NCBI GenBank assembly: GCA_003541445.1
Contig: DPMO01000101.1
Location: 1 to 6,845 of the forward strand
DNA length: 6,845 nucleotides
From: Clostridiales bacterium
Lineage (GTDB): Bacteria; Bacillota; Sulfobacillia; UBA995; UBA9673
Direction of reading: 5' to 3'
The notes under the pieces are model-generated. The model did no database searches, had not been told where the DNA came from, and worked only from the letters and a program-made list of their open reading frames with translations. Shown here in pieces: positions 1 to 5,970 of the stretch. The position numbers and the translations under genes were made by a program. Position 1 is the first letter of the stretch. Each line of letters opens with the position of its first letter.

Positions 1-436
1 GGTCTTCCACGGGGCGGAGGAGACCGCCGCCGGCGCGGTGACGACTCTAGGCCCTTACCTGCGACGGCACCACCCCACCGTCGAGGAGTTGGTCTATCCG
101 GCCCGGCCGTCGGCCGATGCCGCGGCCGCCGCGGCGGCGGCGGCCGCTCGGGCGCGGGCGGTCCTTCTCGTCACCGCCGCGCCCGAGATGAGGCCCGAGG
201 AGGCGAGGCTCGTGCGGCAGGTCCTGGCCTCGGCCGGCCCTGCACGCCCCGTCGTCTGGGTCAGCCTCTGGAGCCCCTACGACCTCGCCGCCGTTCCCTC
301 GGCTCCGACCTTCGTCGCGGCCTACTCCTTCCGGCACGTCACCTTGGCGGCCCTCGCCGGGGCCCTCTTCGGCGAGCTTCCCTTCGGGGGCCGCCTGCCG
401 GTCACCCTGCCCGGCATCACGTCAGGCCGCCCGTGA
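1..436 (+). CDS. C-terminal part of a glycoside hydrolase family 3 protein (NagZ-like beta-N-acetylhexosaminidase), 5' truncated
   Basis: The reading frame is open from base 2 with no stop, so the gene begins left of the window; the GTG at 38 is probably internal. About 145 residues are visible. They look like the C-terminal alpha/beta domain of family 3 glycosidases: a strand 'AVLLVTAAPEM', a helix, a second strand 'PVVWVSLWSPYDLAAVP', then 'AALAGALFGELPFGGRLPVT', which is the family's typical ending (LFGE...GRLPVTLPG). Such enzymes remove terminal beta-N-acetylglucosamine or other beta-linked sugars, often in cell-wall recycling or glycan use. The catalytic N-terminal barrel, with its aspartate nucleophile, is outside the window, so substrate and activity cannot be judged. 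An unusual run of about ten alanines lies near 117-150. It is the only plus-strand gene here and its stop overlaps the end of the convergent small gene by 15 nt. A related beta-glucosidase is the main alternative. Confidence 0.78.
   Translation, partial: VFHGAEETAAGAVTTLGPYLRRHHPTVEELVYPARPSADAAAAAAAAAARARAVLLVTAAPEMRPEEARLVRQVLASAGPARPVVWVSLWSPYDLAAVPSAPTFVAAYSFRHVTLAALAGALFGELPFGGRLPVTLPGITSGRP
122..147. repeat. GC-only 10-bp inverted repeat encoding a poly-alanine run
   Basis: Bases 122-131 (gcggccgccg) are the exact reverse complement of bases 138-147 (cggcggccgc), with a 6-nt loop between them. In the hydrolase frame this stretch encodes consecutive alanines. The simple GCC/GCG codon mix makes it both hairpin-prone and slippage-prone. 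A regulatory role is not supported; it is most simply a low-complexity coding tract. Confidence 0.6.
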
Positions 437-661
437 GCCTCGGACCTGCACCCGGCGGACGCTCATCCGGCGGTCGGCGAGGTACCGCAGGAGCCTGTTC
501 AGGAGTCCCTCGGGCCGGTCGGTGAAGAGGGTCAGCGGCCGCCTGCTTCCGACACGGACCCCACCCAAGCCCTGGAGGTACTCGTCAAGGCCCTCCGGGA
601 TGGTCCCGTCGTAATCGATCCTTATCCAGCCTTCGCGGCAAAGTCCCTTGCGAATCGACAT
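422..661 (-). CDS. Small orphan protein resembling the C-terminal (DUF4162-like) domain of ABC-2 type ATPases
   Basis: This 79-aa ORF starts at ATG 661 behind a very strong ribosome binding site (670-680, GGAGGGAGGAG on the minus strand) spaced 8 nt away, which strongly supports the start. The protein has a basic N-terminus, a segment 'GWIRIDYDGTIPEGLDEYL', a middle strand 'RRPLTLFTDRP', a helix 'EGLLNRLLRYLADRR', then 'MSVRRVQVRGSRAA'. This beta-helix-beta order with 'lTlfTDrPEgLLnrLLryL' resembles the small domain that follows the ATPase domain in CcmA/DrrA-type ABC proteins. No Walker A, signature or Walker B motif is present, and no ATPase is fused upstream. It sits 217 nt downstream of the NitT/TauT-type permease on the same strand and converges on the family 3 hydrolase. 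It could be a free-standing regulatory domain, a relic of a lost exporter ATPase, or an unrelated small protein. The resemblance is by eye and weak. Confidence 0.55.
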   Translation of the reverse strand: MSIRKGLCREGWIRIDYDGTIPEGLDEYLQGLGGVRVGSRRPLTLFTDRPEGLLNRLLRYLADRRMSVRRVQVRGSRAA

Positions 662-878
662 CAGCCGCGCTCCTCCCTCCGGCCGCGGTCGTGCCTCGGC
701 GCTGCGGCGGTGCCGTCTCGGTCCCGCCTCAGCCGGCCGCGGCCCCGGTTCGGTCTCCAGTCTAGCGGCGGCGGGGCGCGGGCTCCTCGTACCGGCGGGA
801 AGACTTCCCGTGTTCGGGAGGGAGAATCCGAGACCACACTTTCGGGAGGAGGCGGATCGGACCCGGGGACGATGCGGG
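662..878 (-). other. Intergenic spacer between the ABC permease and the 79-aa gene, with small inverted and direct repeats
   Basis: The spacer holds a 15-bp near-perfect palindrome at 796-810 (7-bp arms around one base). On the plus strand its right arm could pair instead with 815-821 across a TGTT tetraloop. A 9-bp direct repeat (ttcgggagg) occurs at 813-821 and 841-849. A 6-bp hairpin overlaps the permease stop (GACCCG/CGGGTC on the minus strand). None is followed by a T-run on the minus strand, so no intrinsic terminator is supported. No convincing promoter is visible; a TAGACT at 759-764 (minus strand) has no good -35 partner. Confidence 0.4.
670..680 (-). promoter_or_regulatory. Strong ribosome binding site of the 79-aa gene
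   Basis: On the minus strand this reads GGAGGGAGGAG, ending 8 nt before the ATG at 661. It is among the best Shine-Dalgarno matches in the window and is the main reason for treating the short ORF as a real gene. Confidence 0.7.
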
Positions 879-1646
879 TCAGAGACGCTCCCACGGGCAG
901 AACCTGGCCTCGAGCCGGTCCACGGTCCAGTGCAGTGCCGCTCCCAGGAGCCCCATGGCGATGACCCCGGCGAACAGGTCGCCGTAGTCCAGGCGCGACC
1001 AGGCGTCGAGGAGGTAGTACCCCAGGCCGTGGGAGGTGGCGAACGTCTCCGTCAGGAAAAGGACCGCCACCGCCGTCCCGACCGCGATTCGAAGTGAGGT
1101 GAACACCCTCGGCAGGCAGGCCGGGAGCACGACGTGGCGGAGAATGTCCCATTCCTTCGCCCCGAGGGACCTCACAGACATGATGCAGGAGCGGGGCACA
1201 GCCAGGGCGCCGTCCCTTGTCGGCACGAGTATCTGGAAGAAGACGACGAGGCCGATGAGGAATATCTTTGCGAGGTCATGCACCCCCAGAAGGAGCACGA
1301 CCACCGGCAGGAAGGCCACCTTCGGCACCGGGTAGACCAGGCGGACGAAAGGTGACAGCAGCCGGTCGACGACCGGGTACCTCCCCATGGCTATCCCCGC
1401 CGGGACGGCCAGCACCACCGCCGATGCGACCGCGGCCAGGACGCGGAAAGTGCTGTAGGCCAGGTGCGGCAGGAGCCGGCCGGACATGACGCTTTCGGCC
1501 AGCGCCTCGCCGGCCTCGAGCGGCCCCGGCAGGACCGCCCGGTCGACCAGCCAGGACAGCCCCTGCCAGGTTGCGAGGAGCAGGAACACACCCCACGCCG
1601 TATGGAGGGTCCTCCGGGCGGCGGCCCTCCGCGAGCTCCTCCTCAC
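879..1646 (-). CDS. ABC transporter permease, NitT/TauT (SsuC/TauC) family
   Basis: This is the membrane subunit of an importer for nitrate-, sulfonate- or thiamine-precursor-like small molecules. From the GTG at 1646 it is 255 aa, normal for the family. Hydrophobic segments lie near residues 17-33, 66-87, 107-121, 126-141, 184-201 and 225-239. The EAA loop that docks on the ATPase is clear near residues 157-180 (SLGAKEWDILRHVVLPACLP), with the expected G and I/V-LP pattern. The frame is open further upstream, but there it only mirrors the ATPase gene. GTG 1646 overlaps the ATPase TGA as GTGA, with GGAG at 1658-1661 spaced 11 nt, so translation is probably coupled. The N-terminus is arginine-rich, as expected for a cytoplasmic end. 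Family assignment is firm; substrate is unknown. Confidence 0.93.
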   Translation of the reverse strand: MRRSSRRAAARRTLHTAWGVFLLLATWQGLSWLVDRAVLPGPLEAGEALAESVMSGRLLPHLAYSTFRVLAAVASAVVLAVPAGIAMGRYPVVDRLLSPFVRLVYPVPKVAFLPVVVLLLGVHDLAKIFLIGLVVFFQILVPTRDGALAVPRSCIMSVRSLGAKEWDILRHVVLPACLPRVFTSLRIAVGTAVAVLFLTETFATSHGLGYYLLDAWSRLDYGDLFAGVIAMGLLGAALHWTVDRLEARFCPWERL

Positions 1647-2488
1647 GGGCCTGTCGTCTCCGTGACGGGCCGCTCGGGCCGCACGATACGTGCCAGGAGA
1701 CCTCTCACGTGGTCGCACTGGGCGTGGAACTCCCTCGTTTCCCGGTAGCTCCTCTGCCCCGCCCTGCTGTTGTCGATGGCCTCGACGATGCGGCCTGGCG
1801 GACCCGACATCACCAGGATTCTGCGGCCCAGGTACACCGCTTCCTCGATGCTGTGGGTCACCAGCACGAACGAAAGGCCGCCCCTGCCCAGGACGTCGGC
1901 TATCGTATCCTGGAGTTCCTCGCGGGTGAGGGCGTCGAGCGAGGAAAGCGGTTCGTCCATGAGCAGAAGGTCGGGGTCGGTGGCCAGGGACCGGGCGATG
2001 GCGACCCGCTGCCGCTGTCCACCGCTGAGCTGAGCCGGGTAGTGGCGCTCCAACCCCGCGAGCCCGAGGAAGTCCAGCACTTCCCTGACCTTCTGCTCCT
2101 GCCTTTCCCGGGGCTCCCTGCGGACCTCCAGTCCCAGGCGGACGTTGTCCCAGACGGTCTTCCAGGGCAGGAGCCCGTAGTCCTGAAGGATGAGGGAAGT
2201 GCGGCGCCCCGCCGCGGGCGGCCGTCCCGCGATGAGGACCGACCCCGACTCGGGGGTGAGAAGACCGGCAAGGATGTAAAGCAGAGTCGTCTTGCCGCAG
2301 CCCGACGGGCCGATGACCGCGCACGAGCTCCCCTTGGGAAGGACGAAGCTCACACCGGCCAGGGCCGGCACCGTCGCGTTCGGCTGCCTGTACGTGTAGC
2401 TGACACCGCTCACGGCGATGATCGGGGCCGGCGTCGGCGCCTCCTGCCCCGGCCGTGCGGAAGGCTCAGCGGCCTGCGGCAAACTCAT
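1643..2488 (-). CDS. ABC transporter ATP-binding protein, NitT/TauT (SsuB/TauB) family
   Basis: This 281-aa ATPase drives the adjacent permease. All motifs are intact: Walker A GPSGCGKTT at residues 60-68, the Q-loop glutamine at 102 followed by DYGLLPWKTVWDNV (the LLPW...NV pattern typical of the NitT/TauT family), signature LSGGQRQRVAIARSL at 154-168, Walker B LLLMDEP at 174-180 with catalytic E179, the D-loop SSLD, and the switch histidine in VTHSIEEAV at 212. A proline- and alanine-rich extension of about 20 residues precedes the first strand. ATG 2488 has GAGGA at 2500-2504, 11 nt upstream, and lies inside the end of the binding-protein gene (23-nt overlap). The C-terminal tail after residue 240 is basic and family-like, with no added regulatory domain. 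Coupling on both sides indicates one transcript for the three importer genes. Confidence 0.95.
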   Translation of the reverse strand: MSLPQAAEPSARPGQEAPTPAPIIAVSGVSYTYRQPNATVPALAGVSFVLPKGSSCAVIGPSGCGKTTLLYILAGLLTPESGSVLIAGRPPAAGRRTSLILQDYGLLPWKTVWDNVRLGLEVRREPRERQEQKVREVLDFLGLAGLERHYPAQLSGGQRQRVAIARSLATDPDLLLMDEPLSSLDALTREELQDTIADVLGRGGLSFVLVTHSIEEAVYLGRRILVMSGPPGRIVEAIDNSRAGQRSYRETREFHAQCDHVRGLLARIVRPERPVTETTGP

Positions 2489-3470
2489 CGGTGACGATGT
2501 CCTCGTAAGTGAGGCTCGTGCCGAGCAGGTCCTTGGCCTCCATCCACTCGATGACAGCCTCGACTTGCCCCTTCGTTGGCACCTGCGGCGAGGGGAAATG
2601 GTCGACCGGGTAGGTGTCCTTGATGGGCTCCGGCAGCCGGGCCATCTCCACCATCAGCTCGCGGAAGGCGTCCGGGTCGGCGTTGATGGCCTCGACCGCG
2701 CGCGAGTAGGCCTCGAGGAGACGAGAGATGCCCTCGGGGTTATGGGCGATGGCGCTGCCGGTGAAGATGATGACCGACTGCGAGACGTTCAGGTCCCCGG
2801 TGTCGTCGAGAACGAGGCGCGCACCTTGGTGCTCGGCGAAGGCGGCGAGCGGGTCCGGCAGGCAGGCGGCCTGGATCTGCCCGCTCATCAGCATCTGGAA
2901 CCTGTCGGGTATCTTGGTGACGACGAGGTCGCGGATCTCCTCGGGAGCGAACCCGTGGCTCGTCAGGAGCCGGTCCACGACGTACTCGATGATCGTGTTC
3001 GGCGACAGGGCGATCTCCACGCCCCTCAGGTCGTCGACCGTCTCGATCCCGGAGTCGGGTGCGGCCAGGATGGCGAACCGCCCTTCATCGGGAGTGGCCC
3101 CGAGGCAGATGGAGACGATCCTCACGTCGGTCCCGGAATCCTTGAGCGCGAGGGCGGCCAGGATGTCCCCGACCATGCCGTCGATCTCGCCGCTCTGCAG
3201 GGCGGTGTCGCGCAGCAGGGCGCTCTGGTACACCTGGAGGTCGACCTCGACGCCCGCCTCGGTGAAGTAGCCGTTCCTGTCGGCCACGAAGAAGGGCAGA
3301 GAGTCGACGATGGGAAGCAGCCCGACCGTTATCGGTTCAGGCGACGCTCCATCGTCGCCGGCCACATCTGGGCCTGGACGGCAGCCCGTCCCACTCACCG
3401 TCAAGACGACGAGAGCCGTGATCACCGCGGCCGTCCGGATGATGTCGAGGCAGCGTCTGAACCGTGTCAT
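2466..3470 (-). CDS. ABC transporter substrate-binding lipoprotein, NitT/TauT (SsuA/THI5-like) family
   Basis: This is the extracytoplasmic binding subunit of the importer. The frame stays open up to 3608, but ATG 3470 is preferred because it opens a clean lipoprotein signal: MTRFRR, a hydrophobic core (about residues 9-26), then SGTGC with the acylated cysteine at residue 30. A GGAGG lies at 3485-3489, a rather long 14 nt away. The mature part begins after a D/G/P-rich linker with 'ITVGLLPIVDSLPFFVADRN', the usual family opening (one strand, then the binding-site loop), followed by GYFTEAGVEVDL. Later come GEIDGMVGD (binding-site region), DDLRGVEIALSP at about 147-157, and LPDPLAAFAEHQGARLVLDD at about 204-223. 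At 334 aa, length is normal. The lipobox has G instead of L at -3, slightly off consensus. The lipobox and partner genes argue against a soluble MqnA/MqnD-type enzyme of the same fold. The ligand cannot be predicted. Confidence 0.93.
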   Translation of the reverse strand: MTRFRRCLDIIRTAAVITALVVLTVSGTGCRPGPDVAGDDGASPEPITVGLLPIVDSLPFFVADRNGYFTEAGVEVDLQVYQSALLRDTALQSGEIDGMVGDILAALALKDSGTDVRIVSICLGATPDEGRFAILAAPDSGIETVDDLRGVEIALSPNTIIEYVVDRLLTSHGFAPEEIRDLVVTKIPDRFQMLMSGQIQAACLPDPLAAFAEHQGARLVLDDTGDLNVSQSVIIFTGSAIAHNPEGISRLLEAYSRAVEAINADPDAFRELMVEMARLPEPIKDTYPVDHFPSPQVPTKGQVEAVIEWMEAKDLLGTSLTYEDIVTDEFAAGR

Positions 3471-3589
3471 CGTCTGTCTACAGTCCTCCCGTTCTTTCTT
3501 GCGTCTTCGGTGCCCGGTCCATGGTTCTCCACCGGGCCCGGCATGTCCCGCCAGCCCTCCGCGAACTCGAGACCCAGTTCCTGCCGCAC
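3467..3589 (-). CDS. Possible 40-aa ORF coupled to the binding-protein gene
   Basis: In the 138-nt spacer after the prenyltransferase gene, a GTG at 3589 opens 40 codons whose TGA (3469-3467) overlaps the ATG of the lipoprotein gene as ATGA. The first part, VRQELGLEFAEGWRDMPGPV, looks protein-like and is rich in G/C third positions; the last dozen codons do not. The Shine-Dalgarno is weak, with only AGG at 3602-3604. If translated, ribosomes ending here could reinitiate on the lipoprotein gene, which would help explain the long spacing of that gene's own ribosome binding site. I recognise no family. It may equally be chance or the fossil end of a lost gene. Confidence 0.25.
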   Translation of the reverse strand: MRQELGLEFAEGWRDMPGPVENHGPGTEDARKNGRTVDRR

Positions 3590-3608
3590 TACCGCCCGGG
3601 GCCTGCAA

Positions 3609-4505
3609 TCATGCGCCGGCGAGATACAGGTCGGCCAGAGTGAAGATGAACAAGAGGACGCTCACGGCGCCGTTCACGTTGAAGAAGGCCACCCCGAGGC
3701 GGCTCAGGTCACCAGGTCTGACCAGGGCGTGCTCGTAGAAGAGCAGGCCGGCGATGACGGCGACCCCGGCGAGGAACACGGGGCCGAGACCGAGCAGGCG
3801 CCACACGGCGGCGAGAAGGACGACGGTCAGGGCGTGAGAGGCCCTGGCCGCGGCCAGGGCGCCCTCCATCCCCCACCGGACGGGGATGGACTTGAGTCCC
3901 TCCCGGCGGTCGAAGTCGAGGTCCTGCAGAGCGTAGATGATGTCGAACCCCGCCACCCAGAAGACGACGACGGAGGCCAGCAGCACCGCCTCCCAATCGA
4001 GCCGCCCGGTCACGGCGACCCAGCCTCCCGCCGGAGCGCAGGCCAAGGCCAGGCCCAGGACGAAGTGGCTGAGCCACGTGAAGCGCTTGGTGTAGGGATA
4101 CACGGTCAGGATGGCGAGAGCCAGCGGCAGGAGCTTGACGGCCAGCGGGTTGAGCTGGGCGGCCGCTAGGGCGAAGACCAGGGCGAAGACGGCGGCCAGT
4201 CCCCACGCCACCCGGGGTGAGACCGTGCCCCGCGGTATATGGCGGCTACGGGTCCTGGGGTTCCTGGCGTCGATGTGCCGGTCGATCACCCGGTTGAGGG
4301 CCATCGCCGTGGTCCGTGCCCCGACCATGGCCACGGTCACCCACAGCACCACGGCTCCCGGGGGTCTTCCCTCGGCCGACAGGACCACGCCGAGGTAGGC
4401 GAAGGGAAGGGCGAACACCGTATGCTCGAACTTGACCAGTTCGAAGAAGGTCACAAGGACGCTCCTGGCTCGGCCGAGCGCGCCGACCGGCGAGGGCCGA
4501 CCCAT
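3609..4505 (-). CDS. mqnP: UbiA-like polyprenyltransferase, probable MqnP of the futalosine menaquinone pathway
   Basis: This 298-aa polytopic membrane enzyme is expected to attach a polyprenyl chain to the aromatic ring of a quinone precursor, using Mg2+ and polyprenyl diphosphate. The first aspartate-rich motif is at residues 71-85: N71-R-x-x-D75-R-x-x-D79 followed by ARNPRT. This NRxxDRxIDAxNPRT form resembles the MqnP/4-hydroxybenzoate transferase group rather than the ND form of E. coli UbiA. The second motif runs from D188 to about 206 (FDIIYALQDLDFDRREGLKS). YPYTKRFT at about 136-143 is also typical. Roughly eight or nine hydrophobic segments are present, in line with the family. ATG 4505 overlaps the decarboxylase TGA (TGATG), with GGAG at 4517-4520 spaced 11 nt, so the two genes are translationally coupled. 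The pairing with an SCO4490-type decarboxylase supports MqnP over UbiA, though the sequence alone cannot fix the substrate. Confidence 0.93.
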   Translation of the reverse strand: MGRPSPVGALGRARSVLVTFFELVKFEHTVFALPFAYLGVVLSAEGRPPGAVVLWVTVAMVGARTTAMALNRVIDRHIDARNPRTRSRHIPRGTVSPRVAWGLAAVFALVFALAAAQLNPLAVKLLPLALAILTVYPYTKRFTWLSHFVLGLALACAPAGGWVAVTGRLDWEAVLLASVVVFWVAGFDIIYALQDLDFDRREGLKSIPVRWGMEGALAAARASHALTVVLLAAVWRLLGLGPVFLAGVAVIAGLLFYEHALVRPGDLSRLGVAFFNVNGAVSVLLFIFTLADLYLAGA

Positions 4506-5944
4506 CAGAACCCGTACTCCTTCCAGCGCCTGTCCACGAGCTCCTTGACCTCAGGCGTCATCTCGATGTCGTCGGGCCATTCGCGGGGATGCCCCTCGGA
4601 GGGCCACTTCTTGGTCGCGTCGATGCCCATCTTGGCTCCGTAGAGAGGAGTCGGGGAGGCGTGGTCGAGCGCGTCGAGGGGGCCCTCCACGATGACGACG
4701 TCCCGCCTCGCGTCGATGTTGTTGAAGACCTTCCAGAGCACGGTGGACATGTCGTGGACATCCACGTGGTGGTCCACGACGATGATGAGTTTGGTGTACA
4801 TCATCTGGCCCAGCCCCCACAGGGAGTGCATCACCTTCTTGGCCTGCCCGGGATAGGTCTTCTTGATGGACACGACCGCGCAGTTGTGGAACACTCCCTC
4901 GAGGGGCAGGTTGAGGTCGACGATCTCCGGCACCTGCAGGCGCAGGAGGGGGAGGAAGAGGCGCTCGGTGGCCTTCGCGAGGTAGCAGTCCTCCATCGGC
5001 GGCTTGCCGACGATGGTGGCCGGGTATATGGGCCGGCGCTTGTGGGTCACGCACTGGACATGCAGCACGGGATAGTCGTCGGCGAGAGAGTAGTAGCCGG
5101 TATGGTCCCCGAAGGGCCCCTCGCGCCGCAGCTCCCCGGGATTGATGTAGCCCTCGAGGACGAACTCGGCGTCGGCCGGGACCTCCAGGTCGACGGTTCG
5201 GGCCTTCACCAGTTCGACCGGCCTGCGCCGCAGGAAGCCGGCGAAAAGGTACTCGCTGACCATGGCCGGGAGGGGCGCGGTGGCCGCATAGATCAGGGCC
5301 GGGTCTCCGCCGAGGGCCACCGCGACCTCCATGCGCTCCCCGCGCCGCACGTACTTCTGGTAGTGGTGGGCCCCGTCCTTGTGGGGGTGCCAGTGCATCC
5401 CCGTGGTCTTGGCGTCGAAGAGCTGCATCCTGTACATGCCCACGTTGTGGCGGCCCGTTTCCGGATCCTTGGTGATGACGAGCGGCAGGGTGAAGAACCG
5501 CCCCCCGTCCTGAGGCCAGCACTTGAGGACCGGCAAGGTGGTGAGGTCGGGGTCCTCCTCCACGACCTCCTGGCAGGGCGCCGACTTCACCCGCCGGGGG
5601 AAGACACCCGACAGTTCCTTCAGGAGGGGGAGGGCCTTGAGCCTGTCGGCGAGGGTGCGCAGGTCGGGCACGTCGAGGAGGCGGCGGATCCGCTCCGCGA
5701 TGTCGTCGAGGTCGTCCACCTCCAGGGCCAGGCACATGCGTTCGTAGGAGCCGAAGGCGTTGGTCAGGACGGGATAGGGCGATCCCTTCACCTTCTCGAA
5801 CAGCAAGGCCGGCCCGCCCTCTTTCACGACCCTGTCGGTGATCTCCGTGATCTCCAGTTCAGGGTCCACCGGGGCCGAGATGCGTTTCAGCAGCCCGCGT
5901 TCGGCGAGGACGCGTGCGAAATGAGCAAGGTCCTTGTAGGGCAA
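4505..5944 (-). CDS. mqnL: UbiD-family decarboxylase, probable MqnL (SCO4490-type menaquinone decarboxylase)
   Basis: This 479-aa protein is a complete UbiD-type decarboxylase, which uses prenylated FMN and a divalent metal to remove an aromatic carboxylate. By comparison with E. coli UbiD, the metal ligands correspond to N167 (in NVGMYRMQ) and E231 (in MVSEYLFAGF), and the proposed acid to D280 in REGPFGDHTGYY (274-285), with E275 beside it. The prFMN-binding stretch continues with TTGMHWHPHKDGAHHY. Other conserved blocks are GKPPMED, FHNCAVVSIKKTYPGQAKKV, KMGIDATKKWPSEG and the C-terminal VDRRWKEYG, an ending I recall from SCO4490-like proteins. The start is TTG at 5944, with GGAGG at 5955-5959 spaced 10 nt and an in-frame TGA three codons upstream, so no longer start is possible. 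It is the first gene of the run leading into the prenyltransferase. No UbiX-type flavin prenyltransferase lies in the window. Confidence 0.95.
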   Translation of the reverse strand: MPYKDLAHFARVLAERGLLKRISAPVDPELEITEITDRVVKEGGPALLFEKVKGSPYPVLTNAFGSYERMCLALEVDDLDDIAERIRRLLDVPDLRTLADRLKALPLLKELSGVFPRRVKSAPCQEVVEEDPDLTTLPVLKCWPQDGGRFFTLPLVITKDPETGRHNVGMYRMQLFDAKTTGMHWHPHKDGAHHYQKYVRRGERMEVAVALGGDPALIYAATAPLPAMVSEYLFAGFLRRRPVELVKARTVDLEVPADAEFVLEGYINPGELRREGPFGDHTGYYSLADDYPVLHVQCVTHKRRPIYPATIVGKPPMEDCYLAKATERLFLPLLRLQVPEIVDLNLPLEGVFHNCAVVSIKKTYPGQAKKVMHSLWGLGQMMYTKLIIVVDHHVDVHDMSTVLWKVFNNIDARRDVVIVEGPLDALDHASPTPLYGAKMGIDATKKWPSEGHPREWPDDIEMTPEVKELVDRRWKEYGF

Positions 5945-5954
5945 TGACCGTCAT

Positions 5955-5959
5955 CCTCC
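5955..5959 (-). promoter_or_regulatory. Ribosome binding site that decides the TTG start of the decarboxylase gene
   Basis: GGAGG on the minus strand, 10 nt before TTG 5944. An ATG directly abuts this GGAGG but is in another frame and has no spacing. The decarboxylase frame is closed by TGA just upstream, so TTG is the only workable start. Confidence 0.75.
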
Positions 5960-5970
5960 GGAAAGCCGTT

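Noticed and set aside
759..764. TAGACT as a -10 element for the 79-aa gene (minus strand)
   Set aside because: The upstream sequence at -35 spacing is GC-rich without a TTGACA-like match, so it is not supported.
796..881. Intrinsic terminator after the ABC permease
   Set aside because: The hairpins present are short and none is followed by a T-tract on the transcribed strand.
661..1152. Minus-strand frame of 163 codons whose TGA overlaps the ATG at 661 as TGATG
   Set aside because: It mostly overlaps the permease gene in another frame and has non-protein-like P/R/G-rich sequence. The overlap with the 79-aa start is coincidental.
1647..2324. Upstream extension of the permease frame to give a 481-residue protein
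   Set aside because: The extra residues are low-complexity R/G/P-rich sequence antiphase to the ATPase gene on the same strand. The GTG at 1646, with GTGA coupling, gives the normal permease length.
2466..3470. Binding protein as a soluble MqnA/MqnD-type menaquinone enzyme
   Set aside because: It carries a lipoprotein signal and is followed by its own ATPase and permease, so a transport role is far more likely despite the quinone-gene neighbourhood.
3471..3608. Longer binding-protein start at TTG 3608
   Set aside because: The added 46 residues would bury the lipoprotein signal peptide. ATG 3470 opens a proper signal sequence ending at the cysteine at residue 30.
2418..4169. Long plus-strand open frame of 583 codons
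   Set aside because: It lies antisense to the binding-protein and prenyltransferase genes, is rich in D, G, E, Q, H and R with no recognisable domain, and is the usual open shadow frame of GC-rich coding DNA.
4589..5947. Long plus-strand open frame of 452 codons
   Set aside because: It is an antisense shadow of the UbiD-family gene, whose motifs are unmistakable. Its V/H/E/G-rich composition shows no domain.
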